DNA of 64,000 nucleotides. Source: Polaribacter sp. Z022. Lineage in GTDB: Bacteria > Bacteroidota > Bacteroidia > Flavobacteriales > Flavobacteriaceae. Where the stretch lies: assembly GCF_023555495.1 (NCBI RefSeq), contig NZ_JALCZO010000001.1, positions 372,001 to 436,000 on the forward strand, given 5' to 3'. Numbering within the stretch: position 1 is the stretch's first letter; each line of letters starts with the position of its first letter. Shown one piece after another: positions 50,499-60,239 of the stretch. A program made the position numbers and the translations under genes. The notes beneath the pieces were generated by a model. That model made no database searches. It worked only from the letters and a program-made list of their open reading frames with translations, and was not told the DNA's origin.

Positions 50499-51926
50499 TT
50501 ACTCAATTTCAGATACACGTAATGTGTTTACCATTCCTTGAGCTTCTACTGGCATAGAAGTAAGATTAATCATTAAATCTCCATCTTTAACTATACCTAT
50601 TTCTTTTGTTATTTTATTAATATCTACAACAGTATCATCTGTACTTAAGTGCTTATCATAAAAGAATGCTCTAACACCCCAAAGTAAATTTACTTTAGCT
50701 AAGATTCTTCTTTCAGAAGAAAATACTAAAACCTCAGCTTTAGGTCTCCAAGCAGAAAGTTGAAATGCTGTATAACCACTTCTTGTTAATGTAGAAATTG
50801 CTTTTGCATCTATATCATTAGATAATAATGCTGCATGATGACATACAGATTTTGTAATAAATCTATTGGTTCTAATATGAGGAGCTTCATGAGGAACTTT
50901 AATCATTCTAGAGTTTTCTACAGCTCTAATAATTTCTGCCATTTTTTGAATAACTCTTACAGGGTGTTTACCAACAGAAGTTTCTCCAGAAAGCATTACT
51001 GCATCAGCACCATCCATAATAGAGTTTGCAACATCATTTACTTCTGCTCTTGTAGGTACAGAATTATCAATCATTGTTTCCATCATTTGAGTTGCAATAA
51101 TTACAGGAATTCTTGCTCTCTTTGCACGTCTAACTAATTTCTTTTGAATTAATGGAACGTCTTGCATAGGAATTTCTACTCCTAAATCTCCACGTGCAAC
51201 CATTAATCCATCACAATAAGGAATTAATGCGTCCATATTTGCAACTGCTTCTGGTTTTTCAATCTTTGCAATTACAGGTACTCTATATTCTGAATGTTGA
51301 GTAATTAAATCTCTTAACATTCTTAAATCTTCAGGTGTTCTTACAAAAGAAAGTGCAATCCAATCTACTTCTAAACCTAAAGCAAAAACTGCATCTTCTT
51401 TATCTTTTTCTGTTAAAGCTGGTAAAGAAATTGCTGTGTTTGGTAAGTTTACACCTTTTTTAGATTTTAAAGGACCACCAACAATTGTTTTTACAACTAC
51501 TTCTTTGTCTTTATCTGTAGATACTACTTCAAAAAGTAGTTTACCATCATCTACCATTATTTGCTCTCCAACTTTTACGTCTTTAGGAAAACGTTGGTAA
51601 GTCATAAAAGCTTTTTTGTTAGTTCCTACACATTTTTCTGTAGTAAATGTAAAAGTGTCTCCATCTTCTAAAACAACACCATCTTCCATTACACCAACTC
51701 GTAATTTAGGACCTTGTAAATCTGCTAAAACAGCAACATTATAACCTTTTTCTTTATTAATTTCTCTAATTGTTTTAACAGTTTTTTTAACGTTCTCATA
51801 ATCTGCATGAGAAAAGTTAATTCTAAAAACATTAACCCCTTGTGTTGCTAACTCAGTTAAAGTTTCTTTACTATCTGTAGCTGGTCCTAGGGTTGCAACT
51901 ATTTTGGTCTTTTTAAATTCTGTCAT
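50499..51926 (-). CDS. pyk: Pyruvate kinase
   Basis: 475 residues. KIVATLGPAT, FRINFSHADY, GDLGVEIP, AKIEKPEA and MLSGETSVGKHPV are all conserved; the active-site Lys is in IAKIEKPEA. It makes ATP and pyruvate from phosphoenolpyruvate. It is 2 bases after the IPExxxVDY gene, a typical arrangement in Bacteroidota. Confidence 0.98.
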   Translation of the reverse strand: MTEFKKTKIVATLGPATDSKETLTELATQGVNVFRINFSHADYENVKKTVKTIREINKEKGYNVAVLADLQGPKLRVGVMEDGVVLEDGDTFTFTTEKCVGTNKKAFMTYQRFPKDVKVGEQIMVDDGKLLFEVVSTDKDKEVVVKTIVGGPLKSKKGVNLPNTAISLPALTEKDKEDAVFALGLEVDWIALSFVRTPEDLRMLRDLITQHSEYRVPVIAKIEKPEAVANMDALIPYCDGLMVARGDLGVEIPMQDVPLIQKKLVRRAKRARIPVIIATQMMETMIDNSVPTRAEVNDVANSIMDGADAVMLSGETSVGKHPVRVIQKMAEIIRAVENSRMIKVPHEAPHIRTNRFITKSVCHHAALLSNDIDAKAISTLTRSGYTAFQLSAWRPKAEVLVFSSERRILAKVNLLWGVRAFFYDKHLSTDDTVVDINKITKEIGIVKDGDLMINLTSMPVEAQGMVNTLRVSEIE

Positions 51927-51928
51927 TT

Positions 51929-52399
51929 TTAAAATATTAAAAAGTCTTTAGACTTTAATGTGTTTTTATCTATTGAGTATGCTGTAATAACATTGTCAAT
52001 ATTTTTAATTGTATTTATTGTTTTCATTACAAACTCATATTCAGATTCTCCAGATATTTTTAAAAAAAAATCTACTTTTTTCTTTTCTGGAATTAAATAT
52101 GTTTTTGTTTCTGATGTTAATAATAACTCATTAGAAACTGTTTGGTTTTCTCTTCTATAGCTATTAGCTATTAAAAACCAATCAAAATCATATTCTCTGT
52201 TTTCAAAGTTATAAATAGAAAAAGAAGCTTTTTTGTTTTCTCTAACAAACTCTAAATCTTCTTTTGCTTTATAAAACCTAGTCTTTAGGTTTTTGTTTAG
52301 TAAGTAGGCAAGTTTATAGTCTTCTAATGTAGAATGGATTCCTATTAAAGAATATTCTTCTTCGCAAAAATCATCCATTTCTAAAGAGTACACCTGCAT
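51929..52399 (-). CDS. IPExxxVDY family protein
   Basis: 156 residues, with the family signature IPEKKKVDF near 105-113. Conserved in Bacteroidota next to pyk and rnc; function unknown. The start is Met with YSLEMDDFCEEEY. Follows rnc after a 92-base gap. Confidence 0.93.
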   Translation of the reverse strand: MQVYSLEMDDFCEEEYSLIGIHSTLEDYKLAYLLNKNLKTRFYKAKEDLEFVRENKKASFSIYNFENREYDFDWFLIANSYRRENQTVSNELLLTSETKTYLIPEKKKVDFFLKISGESEYEFVMKTINTIKNIDNVITAYSIDKNTLKSKDFLIF

Positions 52400-52491
52400 A
52401 AATTATAACTAAATACTAGTTTTTATGAGGTAACAAAAATACTAATTGTTTATGAGTTTTAGTGTTAATTTAACGAAAACGTTATCGTGAT

Positions 52492-53229
52492 TTATGTTAA
52501 GTTTATTTGCTCTTGAAATGCAAAATATACTCTTTTAGATGCTTGCTCTTCTGCTTTTTTCTTAGATGTTGCTCTACCTTTTGCAATTTGCTCTCCATCT
52601 ATACTTATTTTAACACTAAAATGTTTAATTGACTCATTGCCAGAATCTTCGTAAGTATCAAATGTATATTTTTTCTTACGTTTTTGGCACCACTCTATAA
52701 TAAGTCCTTTATAACTAGTAATTTTTCCTTCTAGCTTTTCTATATCTACATAAGGATCTATTACATTTTCGTGTATAAACTTTTGGCAGGTATTATATCC
52801 TTTATCTAAATAAATAGCACCAATTAATGCTTCAAAAATATTTCCATGAATATTATCGCCAACATTTGCTTGATCTATATTGCTTTTTACAAATCTAATT
52901 AGATTTAAGTCTTTACCTAATTCATTTAAATGATCTCTACTAACTATTTTAGAGCGCATCTGTGTAAGGTAACCTTCTGTACCTTTGGGTACTTTTTTAT
53001 ATAAATAGGAAGCAATAACAGAGCCTAAAATAGAATCTCCTAAAAACTCTAAGCGTTCGTAGTTAATAGGCATGCCTTTACTATCTAGCATTTGCACAGA
53101 TCTATGTGTAAATGCTTTTTTGTATTTATTTAATTTTTTTGGTGAAAAATTAAGCAGTATTTTTAATTCGTTATAGAATTGCGCATCCTCTTCAGAATGT
53201 GGCTTTACTATTTTACGAATAAAATTCAT
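52492..53229 (-). CDS. rnc: Ribonuclease III
   Basis: 245 residues. RNase III signature YERLEFLGDSILGSVIASYLY (about 56-76) with catalytic Glu/Asp, HGNIFEALIGAIYLDKGY, then a double-stranded RNA-binding domain (about 165-240, ending SKKKAEEQASKRVYF). Processes rRNA and structured mRNA. 6 bases after fabF, on the same strand. Confidence 0.97.
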   Translation of the reverse strand: MNFIRKIVKPHSEEDAQFYNELKILLNFSPKKLNKYKKAFTHRSVQMLDSKGMPINYERLEFLGDSILGSVIASYLYKKVPKGTEGYLTQMRSKIVSRDHLNELGKDLNLIRFVKSNIDQANVGDNIHGNIFEALIGAIYLDKGYNTCQKFIHENVIDPYVDIEKLEGKITSYKGLIIEWCQKRKKKYTFDTYEDSGNESIKHFSVKISIDGEQIAKGRATSKKKAEEQASKRVYFAFQEQINLT

Positions 53230-53235
53230 AGAATA

Positions 53236-54489
53236 TTAATCATCTAATTTCTTAAATGCAACACAAGCATTGTGTCCTCCAAAACCAAAAGTATTACTCA
53301 TTGCTACTTTAATATCTCTTTTTTGAGCTTTATTTAAAGTTAAGTTTAGTTCTGGATTAATATTTTCATCTACATTTTCATGATTAATTGTTGGTGGCAC
53401 AATACCATGTTGCATTGCTAATATAGAAGCAATAGACTCAATAGCACCAGCAGCACCTAACAAGTGACCTGTCATAGATTTTGTAGAATTGATATTAATA
53501 TTTTTAGCATGATCTCCAAAAACACTAGAAATTGCTTTTAGTTCTGCAACATCTCCTAAAGGTGTAGAAGTACCATGAGTATTTATATGATCTACTTCTT
53601 CAGGTTTAATACCTGCGTTTTCTAAACAGTTTTTCATTACTGCAATTACTCCAATTCCTTCTGGATGTGGAGCAGTCATATGATATGCATCAGAAGACAT
53701 TCCTCCTCCAATAACTTCGGCATAAATTTTTGCGCCTCTAGCTTTAGCATGTTCATATTCTTCTAAAACAATTGCTCCTGCACCTTCTCCTAATACAAAA
53801 CCATCTCTGGTTGCATCAAATGGTCTTGAGGCAGTTTTACAATCGTCATTTCTTTCAGATAGAGCTTTCATGGCATTAAACCCTCCAACACCTGCTTGTG
53901 TTACAGCTGCTTCAGATCCACCAGTAACAATAATATCACAATGTCCTAATCTAATGTAATTTAAAGCATCTATCATTGCATTTGCAGATGATGCACATGC
54001 AGAAACTGTAGTATAATTAGGCCCCATAAATCCATTTTTAATAGAAATATTACCTGGAGCTATATCTGCAATCATTTTTGGGATAAAGAACGGATTAAAT
54101 CTTGGTGTACCATCTCCAGCTCCAAAATTCATAGCTTCGTTTTGAAAAGTTTCTAAACCTCCAATTCCTGCTCCCCAAATTACACCAACGCGTAATTTGT
54201 TAATTTTTTCTAAGTCTAGATTTGAGTCTGCAATTGCTTCATCTGAAGCCACCATTGCATACTGCGTAAATCTATCCATTTTACGTGCGTCCTTTCTATT
54301 AATAAAGTCGGTAACGTTGAAACCTTTTAATTCACATGCAAAACGAGTTTTGAACTTGGCAGCATCAAAACATTCTATGGGCGCTGCTCCGCTAACTCCG
54401 TTAACTAAAGCGTTCCAATATTCTTCAATATTATTCCCTATTGGCGTTAATGCGCCAAGTCCAGTGACTACAACTCGTTTTAACTGCAT
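53236..54489 (-). CDS. fabF: 3-oxoacyl-ACP synthase II
   Basis: 417 residues. Cys165 (SACASSANAM), His in NTHGTSTPLGD and His in GHLLGAAGA form the Cys-His-His triad. Elongates fatty acids by condensing malonyl-ACP with acyl-ACP. Begins 7 bases after acpP. Confidence 0.98.
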   Translation of the reverse strand: MQLKRVVVTGLGALTPIGNNIEEYWNALVNGVSGAAPIECFDAAKFKTRFACELKGFNVTDFINRKDARKMDRFTQYAMVASDEAIADSNLDLEKINKLRVGVIWGAGIGGLETFQNEAMNFGAGDGTPRFNPFFIPKMIADIAPGNISIKNGFMGPNYTTVSACASSANAMIDALNYIRLGHCDIIVTGGSEAAVTQAGVGGFNAMKALSERNDDCKTASRPFDATRDGFVLGEGAGAIVLEEYEHAKARGAKIYAEVIGGGMSSDAYHMTAPHPEGIGVIAVMKNCLENAGIKPEEVDHINTHGTSTPLGDVAELKAISSVFGDHAKNININSTKSMTGHLLGAAGAIESIASILAMQHGIVPPTINHENVDENINPELNLTLNKAQKRDIKVAMSNTFGFGGHNACVAFKKLDD

Positions 54490-54496
54490 ATAAATA

Positions 54497-54733
54497 TTAC
54501 TTTTTTGCTTCTTCTATATAGCTAACTGCTTGACCAACTGTACCGATGTTTTCAGCTTGATCGTCTGGAATTTGAATATCGAATTCTTTTTCGAATTCCA
54601 TAATTAACTCAACAGTATCTAAAGAATCTGCTCCTAAATCGTTTGTGAAGCTAGCTTCTGTTGTTACTTCATTATCGTCTACTCCTAATTTGTCTACGAT
54701 AATAGCTTTTACTCTTGATGCAATGTCTGACAT
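54497..54733 (-). CDS. acpP: Acyl carrier protein
   Basis: 78 residues, acidic. The phosphopantetheine Ser is in [15 protein letters not shown]. First gene of the acpP-fabF-rnc run, divergent from purN. Confidence 0.98.
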   Translation of the reverse strand: MSDIASRVKAIIVDKLGVDDNEVTTEASFTNDLGADSLDTVELIMEFEKEFDIQIPDDQAENIGTVGQAVSYIEEAKK

Positions 54734-54905
54734 AATTTTTTGTTTTTTAAAATTTAAATCGGGGCAAAAATACGAATCTTAACAATTAAAACTAATTTTT
54801 GCTCGAAAAATGATTACTAAAAGTAAATAAAATTTATTTTCTTACTTTAAAAATAATCAAATTGTTAATAATTATTCTTTTTTTTGTAACCTAGATTTAT
54901 AGTAT

Positions 54906-55478
54906 ATGAAGCGTATTGTAATTTTTGCATCTGGTTCTGGAACGAACGCAGAAAATATTATTAAGTTTTTTAATCTAACTAAGACAGCTATTGTTACTAA
55001 TGTATTGTGTAACAATGAACATGCCAAAGTTTTTGAAAGATGTAAAAGACTAAATGTTAATAGTTTACATTTTAATAGAAATGACTTTTTTAAGTCTGAT
55101 AAAATTTTAAACATCTTAAAAGAAGATGCAGATTACATAATTCTTGCTGGTTTTTTATGGAAAATACCAGAAAATATTATTGATGCTTTTCCTAATAAAA
55201 TTATTAACATTCATCCTGCATTATTGCCAAATTATGGTGGAAAAGGCATGTATGGAATGAACGTTCATAGGGCTGTAAAAGAAAATAATGAAACTGAAAC
55301 TGGTATCACAATTCATTATGTAAATGCCAATTATGATGAAGGAGCCATCATTTTTCAGGCAAAAACTGCCTTAAATGAAGATGATTCTCCAGAAAAAATT
55401 GCTGAAAAAATCCATATTTTAGAACAAGAACATTTTCCAAAAGTAATTGAAGACGTAATTTTAAAAGAAAATGCCTAA
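54906..55478 (+). CDS. purN: Phosphoribosylglycinamide formyltransferase
   Basis: 190 residues. SGSGTNAENI (substrate phosphate), NIHPALLPNYGGKGMYG (His catalytic) and DEGAIIFQ are conserved. Uses 10-formyltetrahydrofolate to formylate GAR in purine synthesis. Overlaps rnhA by 8 bases. Confidence 0.96.
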   Translation: MKRIVIFASGSGTNAENIIKFFNLTKTAIVTNVLCNNEHAKVFERCKRLNVNSLHFNRNDFFKSDKILNILKEDADYIILAGFLWKIPENIIDAFPNKIINIHPALLPNYGGKGMYGMNVHRAVKENNETETGITIHYVNANYDEGAIIFQAKTALNEDDSPEKIAEKIHILEQEHFPKVIEDVILKENA

Positions 55479-56106
55479 AAAAAAGTTTTATGTTGTGTGG
55501 AATGGACGAAAAAAAGGGGTTTTTACTTCTTGGAAAGTCTGTAAAGCTCAAATTGACGGTTTTGAAGGTGCACAATACAAGTCTTTTGCCAATTTAAACG
55601 AAGCAGAAATTGCCTCTAAAGGTAAATATGATGATTACAAAGGAAAGGATACTAAAAAACCAACCTTATCATCTAAAGAAAAAGAAAAAATAGGAAGACC
55701 TAATTTAGAAAGTATTTCTGTAGATGCTGCTTGTTCTGGAAATCCTGGGAAAATGGAATATAGAGGTGTTTTAACTCATAATAAACAACAACTTTTTATA
55801 AAAGGCCCTTTTGCAAAAGGAACTAATAATATTGGCGAGTTTTTAGCTTTAGTGCATGGTATTGCTTTATTAAAAAGTAAAAACCAACACAACCTCCCTA
55901 TTTATTCTGATTCTAAAATTGCCATGAGTTGGGTAAAAAAGAAACAATGTAAAACCAATTTACATTTTGATGCTTCTAACAAAGATTTATTAGAACTCAT
56001 AAAAAGAGCCGAAAAATGGCTGAAAGAGAATACTTACAAAAACCCTATTTTAAAATGGGAAACCAAAGCTTGGGGAGAAATTCCTGCTGATTTTGGGAGG
56101 AAGTAA
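55471..56106 (+). CDS. rnhA: Ribonuclease H1 with N-terminal viroplasmin-type domain
   Basis: 211 residues. N-terminal hybrid-binding domain (about 1-50, KFYVVWNGRKKGVFTSWKVCKAQIDGFEGAQYKSF), linker, then RNase H: Asp in SVDAACSGNPG, Glu in NNIGEFLALVHG, Asp in YSDSKIAMSW and a late Asp (PADFGRK). Cuts RNA in RNA-DNA hybrids. Overlaps purN by 8 bases. Confidence 0.94.
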   Translation: MPKKKFYVVWNGRKKGVFTSWKVCKAQIDGFEGAQYKSFANLNEAEIASKGKYDDYKGKDTKKPTLSSKEKEKIGRPNLESISVDAACSGNPGKMEYRGVLTHNKQQLFIKGPFAKGTNNIGEFLALVHGIALLKSKNQHNLPIYSDSKIAMSWVKKKQCKTNLHFDASNKDLLELIKRAEKWLKENTYKNPILKWETKAWGEIPADFGRK

Positions 56107-56107
56107 A

Positions 56108-57487
56108 TTAGTTATTAACAATAAATCTTTCAATATCTATAAGAGCTTCTTTACCAGACCCTCTATATATTATTTTTCGATTATCATCTAATAAAATAAA
56201 AGTAGGATAACTAACAATCTTTAAGTCTCTAATTATACCTTCTCTACCTTTAGAGTATACATGATGCCACTCCATCTTATTATTTTTAACATATTCTTTA
56301 GATTTTTCTAAAGAGCTTCTATAAGCTATACCTAAGATATCTATTTTATCTGCTAAATCTTTATTGAACCTTAACAATTCAGGAGTTAATTCTTTACATG
56401 GTGCACACCATGTTCCCCAAAAATCAAGAAGTAAATATTTCTTAGTTGATAAATCATTTATTTGGAGTTCTTTATTATCGAAACTTTTTAATTTGAAATT
56501 TTTAATAGTATAACCTAACCTATAACTATAAAATGGTTTATTTTTTGTGATTTTTTTTAAAATTAACTTAGACATGTCGTCTTGAATACTATCAATTTTA
56601 TATAATTTATCAGATATTTTAATAGTATCATTTAAATAGTAAATAAAGTTTTTATTATATGCTTTCCCTATATTATCATTTAAAGTTTTTGGTCTAATTA
56701 AAAATATATTATTCTCAAATTTATTTTCACCTTGTATTGCAATATCATAAATTGTGTTTTTAATGTTAATTTCCCCTTTCCAATAATCTTTAACCTTTAA
56801 CAACAAAGCATATCCTCTTAGTTCTTTGGTTTTAACAAGATGATGTATCCATGGATGATTAGGATTTGGTAAAATCTGAAATTTTCTTTTAAAATTTACA
56901 ATAGTATCATAACTTGCGATATCATAATTTAAGGTTCTTATTGGTAGTTTATTTACTTTTTCAAAGTTTTCAATATCGATTTTTTTATCAAATACAATCA
57001 CTTCATCATCACTGTAATTATTATTACCTTGAGTATCCACGATAATTACCTGTTTTCCATCTTTAAAACCCGAAATAGCATTAACTTGATGATTAATTTT
57101 TTTATCAATCATTTTAGTTGTATCCTTTAAATAGTAATGCAGTTTTAATTTATCAGTCTCACTTTCAAAATAATTGTTTTTTGTTAGGTCATGTAACAAT
57201 TTTCCTCTCTGAAATGAATAAGATACAATATGAAATGAATCTAATTTTGGAATATTATATGGTCTCTCTCTTAATTCTGCATAATATTTTGGGTATTTTT
57301 CTTTAAAGGAATACATAAGAAAATCCGTTACTCTAAAATCGAATTCAAAATCAGTATTGATTGTTTTTTCTAATTTTACAACTAGGTAATCATTCTCATT
57401 TTTTAAATTAGAAACTTCCTTTTTATTACAACTAATAAAAAAAGTGATTATAATTATTTGTAGTAATATTTTTATTTGACTGTTCAT
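56108..57487 (-). CDS. TlpA-like thioredoxin-fold lipoprotein
   Basis: 459 residues from ATG 57487 (MNSQIKILLQ; an ATG 6 codons upstream is in frame). A lipoprotein signal ends at FFISCNKKE. A large unassigned N-terminal half (about 30-320), then the TlpA domain (about 325-455) with DFWGTWCAPCKELTPELL, the Cys-x2-Cys redox pair, and YPTFILLDDNRKIIYRG. Probably a periplasmic thiol reductase. It overlaps no gene; upstream lies the repeat region. Confidence 0.9.
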   Translation of the reverse strand: MNSQIKILLQIIIITFFISCNKKEVSNLKNENDYLVVKLEKTINTDFEFDFRVTDFLMYSFKEKYPKYYAELRERPYNIPKLDSFHIVSYSFQRGKLLHDLTKNNYFESETDKLKLHYYLKDTTKMIDKKINHQVNAISGFKDGKQVIIVDTQGNNNYSDDEVIVFDKKIDIENFEKVNKLPIRTLNYDIASYDTIVNFKRKFQILPNPNHPWIHHLVKTKELRGYALLLKVKDYWKGEINIKNTIYDIAIQGENKFENNIFLIRPKTLNDNIGKAYNKNFIYYLNDTIKISDKLYKIDSIQDDMSKLILKKITKNKPFYSYRLGYTIKNFKLKSFDNKELQINDLSTKKYLLLDFWGTWCAPCKELTPELLRFNKDLADKIDILGIAYRSSLEKSKEYVKNNKMEWHHVYSKGREGIIRDLKIVSYPTFILLDDNRKIIYRGSGKEALIDIERFIVNN

Positions 57488-57553
57488 AGCAATTTCCTTT
57501 TCCAAATTTGAACAATATATTTCTGATTTACAAACAAATAACTTTCCATTTTA

Positions 57554-57601
57554 GACTAACTGTTTTCAGGGATATAAAAAAACTCACGGTTTTCCGTTAG
57601 T
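57554..57601. repeat. GACTAAC...GGTTTTC paired motif, copy a
   Basis: GACTAACTGTTTTCAG, a 16-base spacer, CACGGTTTTCCGTTAGT. Similar to copy b about 328 bases downstream, with exchanged small differences. Confidence 0.7.
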
Positions 57602-57750
57602 AAAAAATGGATAATCAGTAACTATTTATATTATTGAAATTACGAATCATTTGAGTTTTACAAAAAATATTTCTTACAGAAATAAATGAATTACAAGTTG
57701 CTCTTGTTTCTTTCTGTACAATTTTTAAACGAATTCTATAATTAAAAGAC

Positions 57751-57784
57751 AAACCCCAAACTATAAATAGTTTGGGGTTTTTTA
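57751..57784 (+). terminator. Strong hairpin with T tract
   Basis: AAACCCCAAACTA (57751-57763), loop TAAA, TAGTTTGGGGTTT (57768-57780), then TTTT. A perfect 13-bp stem with no clear + strand gene upstream of it. Confidence 0.85.
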
Positions 57785-57881
57785 AGTTTAATGGGATAAT
57801 TTTTCTTTTCATAGCAATGCTCCCACAATTCAAAATTCGGGAAGTTTTTTAAGGTAACCAAAAAACTGTTTCTTCTTTTTG

Positions 57882-57930
57882 GACTAACGGTTTTCCGTGA
57901 TAAAAATCTTCTCACGGTTTTCAGTTAGTC
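57882..57930. repeat. GACTAAC...GGTTTTC paired motif, copy b
   Basis: GACTAACGGTTTTCCGTGA, a short A/T spacer, TCACGGTTTTCAGTTAGTC. Upstream of the XRE gene. Confidence 0.7.
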
Positions 57931-57997
57931 GAAAATGGAAAGTGAAAAAACACATTTTAGCACTATCTTTGATGGTAGAAAAGAAAAAGAATAAAAA

Positions 57998-58225
57998 GTG
58001 AAAAAAGTTACTACAGAAAGACCTCAAGAAAAAGCTGAAAAAGTTTTACAAAAAATTATTGATAAAAGACAAGAACTAGGTTTGTCTCAAACAGATTTAG
58101 CCTTAAAATTAAACATGACAATTAGTGGTTATTTTAAAGTTGAAAAAGGAGACTCTAAACTAGATTTAATTCGTCTTTTTGAAATTGCTGAGGTTTTAAA
58201 TATTGAAGTAAAAGAGTTTTTTTAA
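57998..58225 (+). CDS. Small XRE-family HTH regulator
   Basis: 75 residues, with a GTG start (no in-frame ATG nearby). A helix-turn-helix (about 28-60: LGLSQTDLALKLNMTISGYFKVEKGDSKL). It may bind the repeat motif just upstream; that is inference. Ends at a bidirectional terminator. Confidence 0.85.
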   Translation: MKKVTTERPQEKAEKVLQKIIDKRQELGLSQTDLALKLNMTISGYFKVEKGDSKLDLIRLFEIAEVLNIEVKEFF

Positions 58226-58244
58226 AAAAATAAAACTTTATTCT

Positions 58245-58285
58245 ATAAAAAAAAGGCATTTCTTTTAGAAATGCCTTTTTTTTAA
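58245..58285. terminator. Bidirectional terminator
   Basis: GGCATTTC (58255-58262) / GAAATGCC (58268-58275), with A's on one side and a long T run on the other, between the XRE gene and the convergent lactonase gene. Confidence 0.85.
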
Positions 58286-58308
58286 TTTTGAAAAGATTTT
58301 ATTAAGCT

Positions 58309-59121
58309 TTAATTTAAAGCTACATAATATAAACCACCTCCGTTTATATCTTCTTTATTATCTTCTTTAGCTGTAGAAATATATAAATTACCATCATTAT
58401 CAAAACAACAAGATGTAACGTTTTTACAAGGTAATTTTATTTCTTTTACTTTTTCTCCATTTAATGGATTCCATTGAGAAATACAAGCACCTCCCCATTC
58501 TGCAATCCATAACATTCCGTTTTTATCAATACACATTCCGTCTGGAAAAGCATCGTGTTTAAATTCTATAACATAAGATAAAAAAGCTACTTCTCCTGTT
58601 TCTATTTCATAAGAATATTTTGCAACTTTTTTAGTTGGTGTATCTATAAAATACAAGAATTTATGATCTGCAGAAAAAGCCAAACCATTTGAAATGGTTG
58701 TGTTTTTAATTATGGTTTTATACTCTCCTTTAAAATAAGAATAAACGTTTCCTACACCTTCTTTTACTTCTGGATATCCCATTGTTCCAATAATTATTCT
58801 ACCTATTGGGTCTGAGATTCCGTCATTATATCTTACTAGATTATCAATATCAATTTGAAAAACAAATTTTTGTTGTAACGTATTAAAATCTATTTCAAAA
58901 AAACCATTTTTAGAAGAAACTAATATTTTTTTTCTTTCTAAAAAGAATATACAACTTACAGGTGAATCTAATTTTACACTTAGTATTTCTTTAGTTGTAG
59001 GGTTATAACAATAAACCAAACAATCTAAAATAGATACAAAGTATAAATAGTTGTTTTCTTTATCAAAAACAGGACCTTCTAAAAGCTCTGAATTTGGATT
59101 AAAAATTAAAGATGGATTCAT
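58309..59121 (-). CDS. SMP-30/gluconolactonase-family protein
   Basis: 270 residues, a six-bladed propeller. LLEGPVFDKENNYLYFVSI (metal Glu), NDG-type residues (YNDGISDPIGR), SNGLAFSADHKFLYFIDT and DGMCIDKNGMLWIAEWGG (metal Asp, Asn). Probably hydrolyses an aldonolactone such as galactonolactone. Forms a run with the SDR gene 16 bases upstream. Confidence 0.9.
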   Translation of the reverse strand: MNPSLIFNPNSELLEGPVFDKENNYLYFVSILDCLVYCYNPTTKEILSVKLDSPVSCIFFLERKKILVSSKNGFFEIDFNTLQQKFVFQIDIDNLVRYNDGISDPIGRIIIGTMGYPEVKEGVGNVYSYFKGEYKTIIKNTTISNGLAFSADHKFLYFIDTPTKKVAKYSYEIETGEVAFLSYVIEFKHDAFPDGMCIDKNGMLWIAEWGGACISQWNPLNGEKVKEIKLPCKNVTSCCFDNDGNLYISTAKEDNKEDINGGGLYYVALN

Positions 59122-59137
59122 AAAAATATTTTATTTA

Positions 59138-59887
59138 TTAAATATATTCTCCAGCAGTGATTCTAATTTTAGAACCAGTTGTCATTGCTGAATCATCAGA
59201 AATTAAATACATTACTGCTGGCACAGGGTCAGATGGAGTTAACATACGTCCCATTGGTAATATAGCTGCTGCTTTACTTTTTAATTCTTCTGCACTTATA
59301 CCTTCTTCTTTTCTTAATTGTAATTCTCCTTCTGTATGTGTCCATCCCATTACTACATAATTAGATCTAATTCCATAACTAGAATAATGACGAGCAATGT
59401 GTCTAGAAAGTGTGTAAAGTGTACCTTTAGTAAGTGCATACGCAGTTCTGTCTATTTGACCATAATCCATATGAGCAGAACCAAAAAATACAATTGAACC
59501 TCCATTTCCTGCTTCTTTCATAGACTTAATAACATGTTTTATTAAGAAATAAGGTGCTTTAAGATTTACATTAAAAACACTATCATAAACATCTTCTTCT
59601 GTTTCTGTTAATGATGCAACAGGTGTTATTCCAGAATAAATTACTAACGCATCTATACCACCAAATTTCTTTTTAGTTTGAATAACAAAATTTTCTAGTT
59701 CATTTATCTCATTTAAATCAACTCTATGAAAGTAGAGTTTGTCTTCTGCATTTAAAGACTTAATAATTTGTTTACCTTCTTCTTCGTTTCTACTGCAAAA
59801 GGCAACATTATAACCTTTATTTAAAGAAGCCATTAAAATTTCTTTACCAACTCCTTTGTTTCCTCCTACAATCATTACTGTTTTCAT
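59138..59887 (-). CDS. Short-chain dehydrogenase/reductase
   Basis: 249 residues from the ATG at 59887 (MKTVMIVGGNKGVGKE; five codons after an in-frame ATG). Cofactor motif GGNKGVG, active YALTKG (Tyr-x3-Lys) with Ser at FFGSAH. Likely an aldose or ketose dehydrogenase of the sugar-acid pathway. Convergent-divergent with dgoD; grouped with the lactonase. Confidence 0.92.
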   Translation of the reverse strand: MKTVMIVGGNKGVGKEILMASLNKGYNVAFCSRNEEEGKQIIKSLNAEDKLYFHRVDLNEINELENFVIQTKKKFGGIDALVIYSGITPVASLTETEEDVYDSVFNVNLKAPYFLIKHVIKSMKEAGNGGSIVFFGSAHMDYGQIDRTAYALTKGTLYTLSRHIARHYSSYGIRSNYVVMGWTHTEGELQLRKEEGISAEELKSKAAAILPMGRMLTPSDPVPAVMYLISDDSAMTTGSKIRITAGEYI

Positions 59888-59902
59888 ACTAAATATATTC
59901 AA

Positions 59903-60239
59903 ATTTAATTTCTGTAAAATTCTACATATTCTAAATTGACAAAGTATTTTTGAGTCATTTATTTGTTACCCTCAGTAAAAACTGATTGAAATATTATTGA
60001 TAAAAACATCTGAATTTTAATGTATACACAATTATAACTCTATTCTTATAAAGATCTATTTACATACTTTTCATTTACTAATAGATACAAAAATAGAACC
60101 CTAAGAAACTTCTTATAATTTTTATTAACAGATCTTTGTTGCCTTAGCTTTTTTTATAAAAAGAGTAAATATTACTTAAATAACATTTGTACAAACACTT
60201 ACTAAAAATTAAAGTGTTTTCAATTAAAAATTAGAATTT
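59903..60239. other. Divergent regulatory region of the sugar-acid genes
   Basis: About 337 bases of A/T-rich DNA between the SDR and dgoD genes. No clear operator; a TGTATACACA palindrome-like stretch is near 60020 and AACATTTG near 60182 resembles a -7 box. Confidence 0.45.

Larger units (their letters stand above)
57506..57997. other. Repeat-rich intergenic region with a decayed ORF
   Basis: About 490 bases. It contains two copies of a paired motif (57554-57601 and 57882-57930), two ATAGCAAT start-like contexts (near 57487 and 57813), and a hairpin with T tract (57751-57784). A minus-strand frame of about 65 codons begins after the second ATAGCAAT (ATG at 57812, MKRKIIPLNLKN) but soon enters the hairpin, so it looks like a gene remnant. 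Confidence 0.6.

Noticed and set aside
57615..57833. A 72-codon minus-strand ORF
   Set aside because: It runs through a strong hairpin after about 15 codons and shows no recognisable domain; described as a decayed remnant instead.
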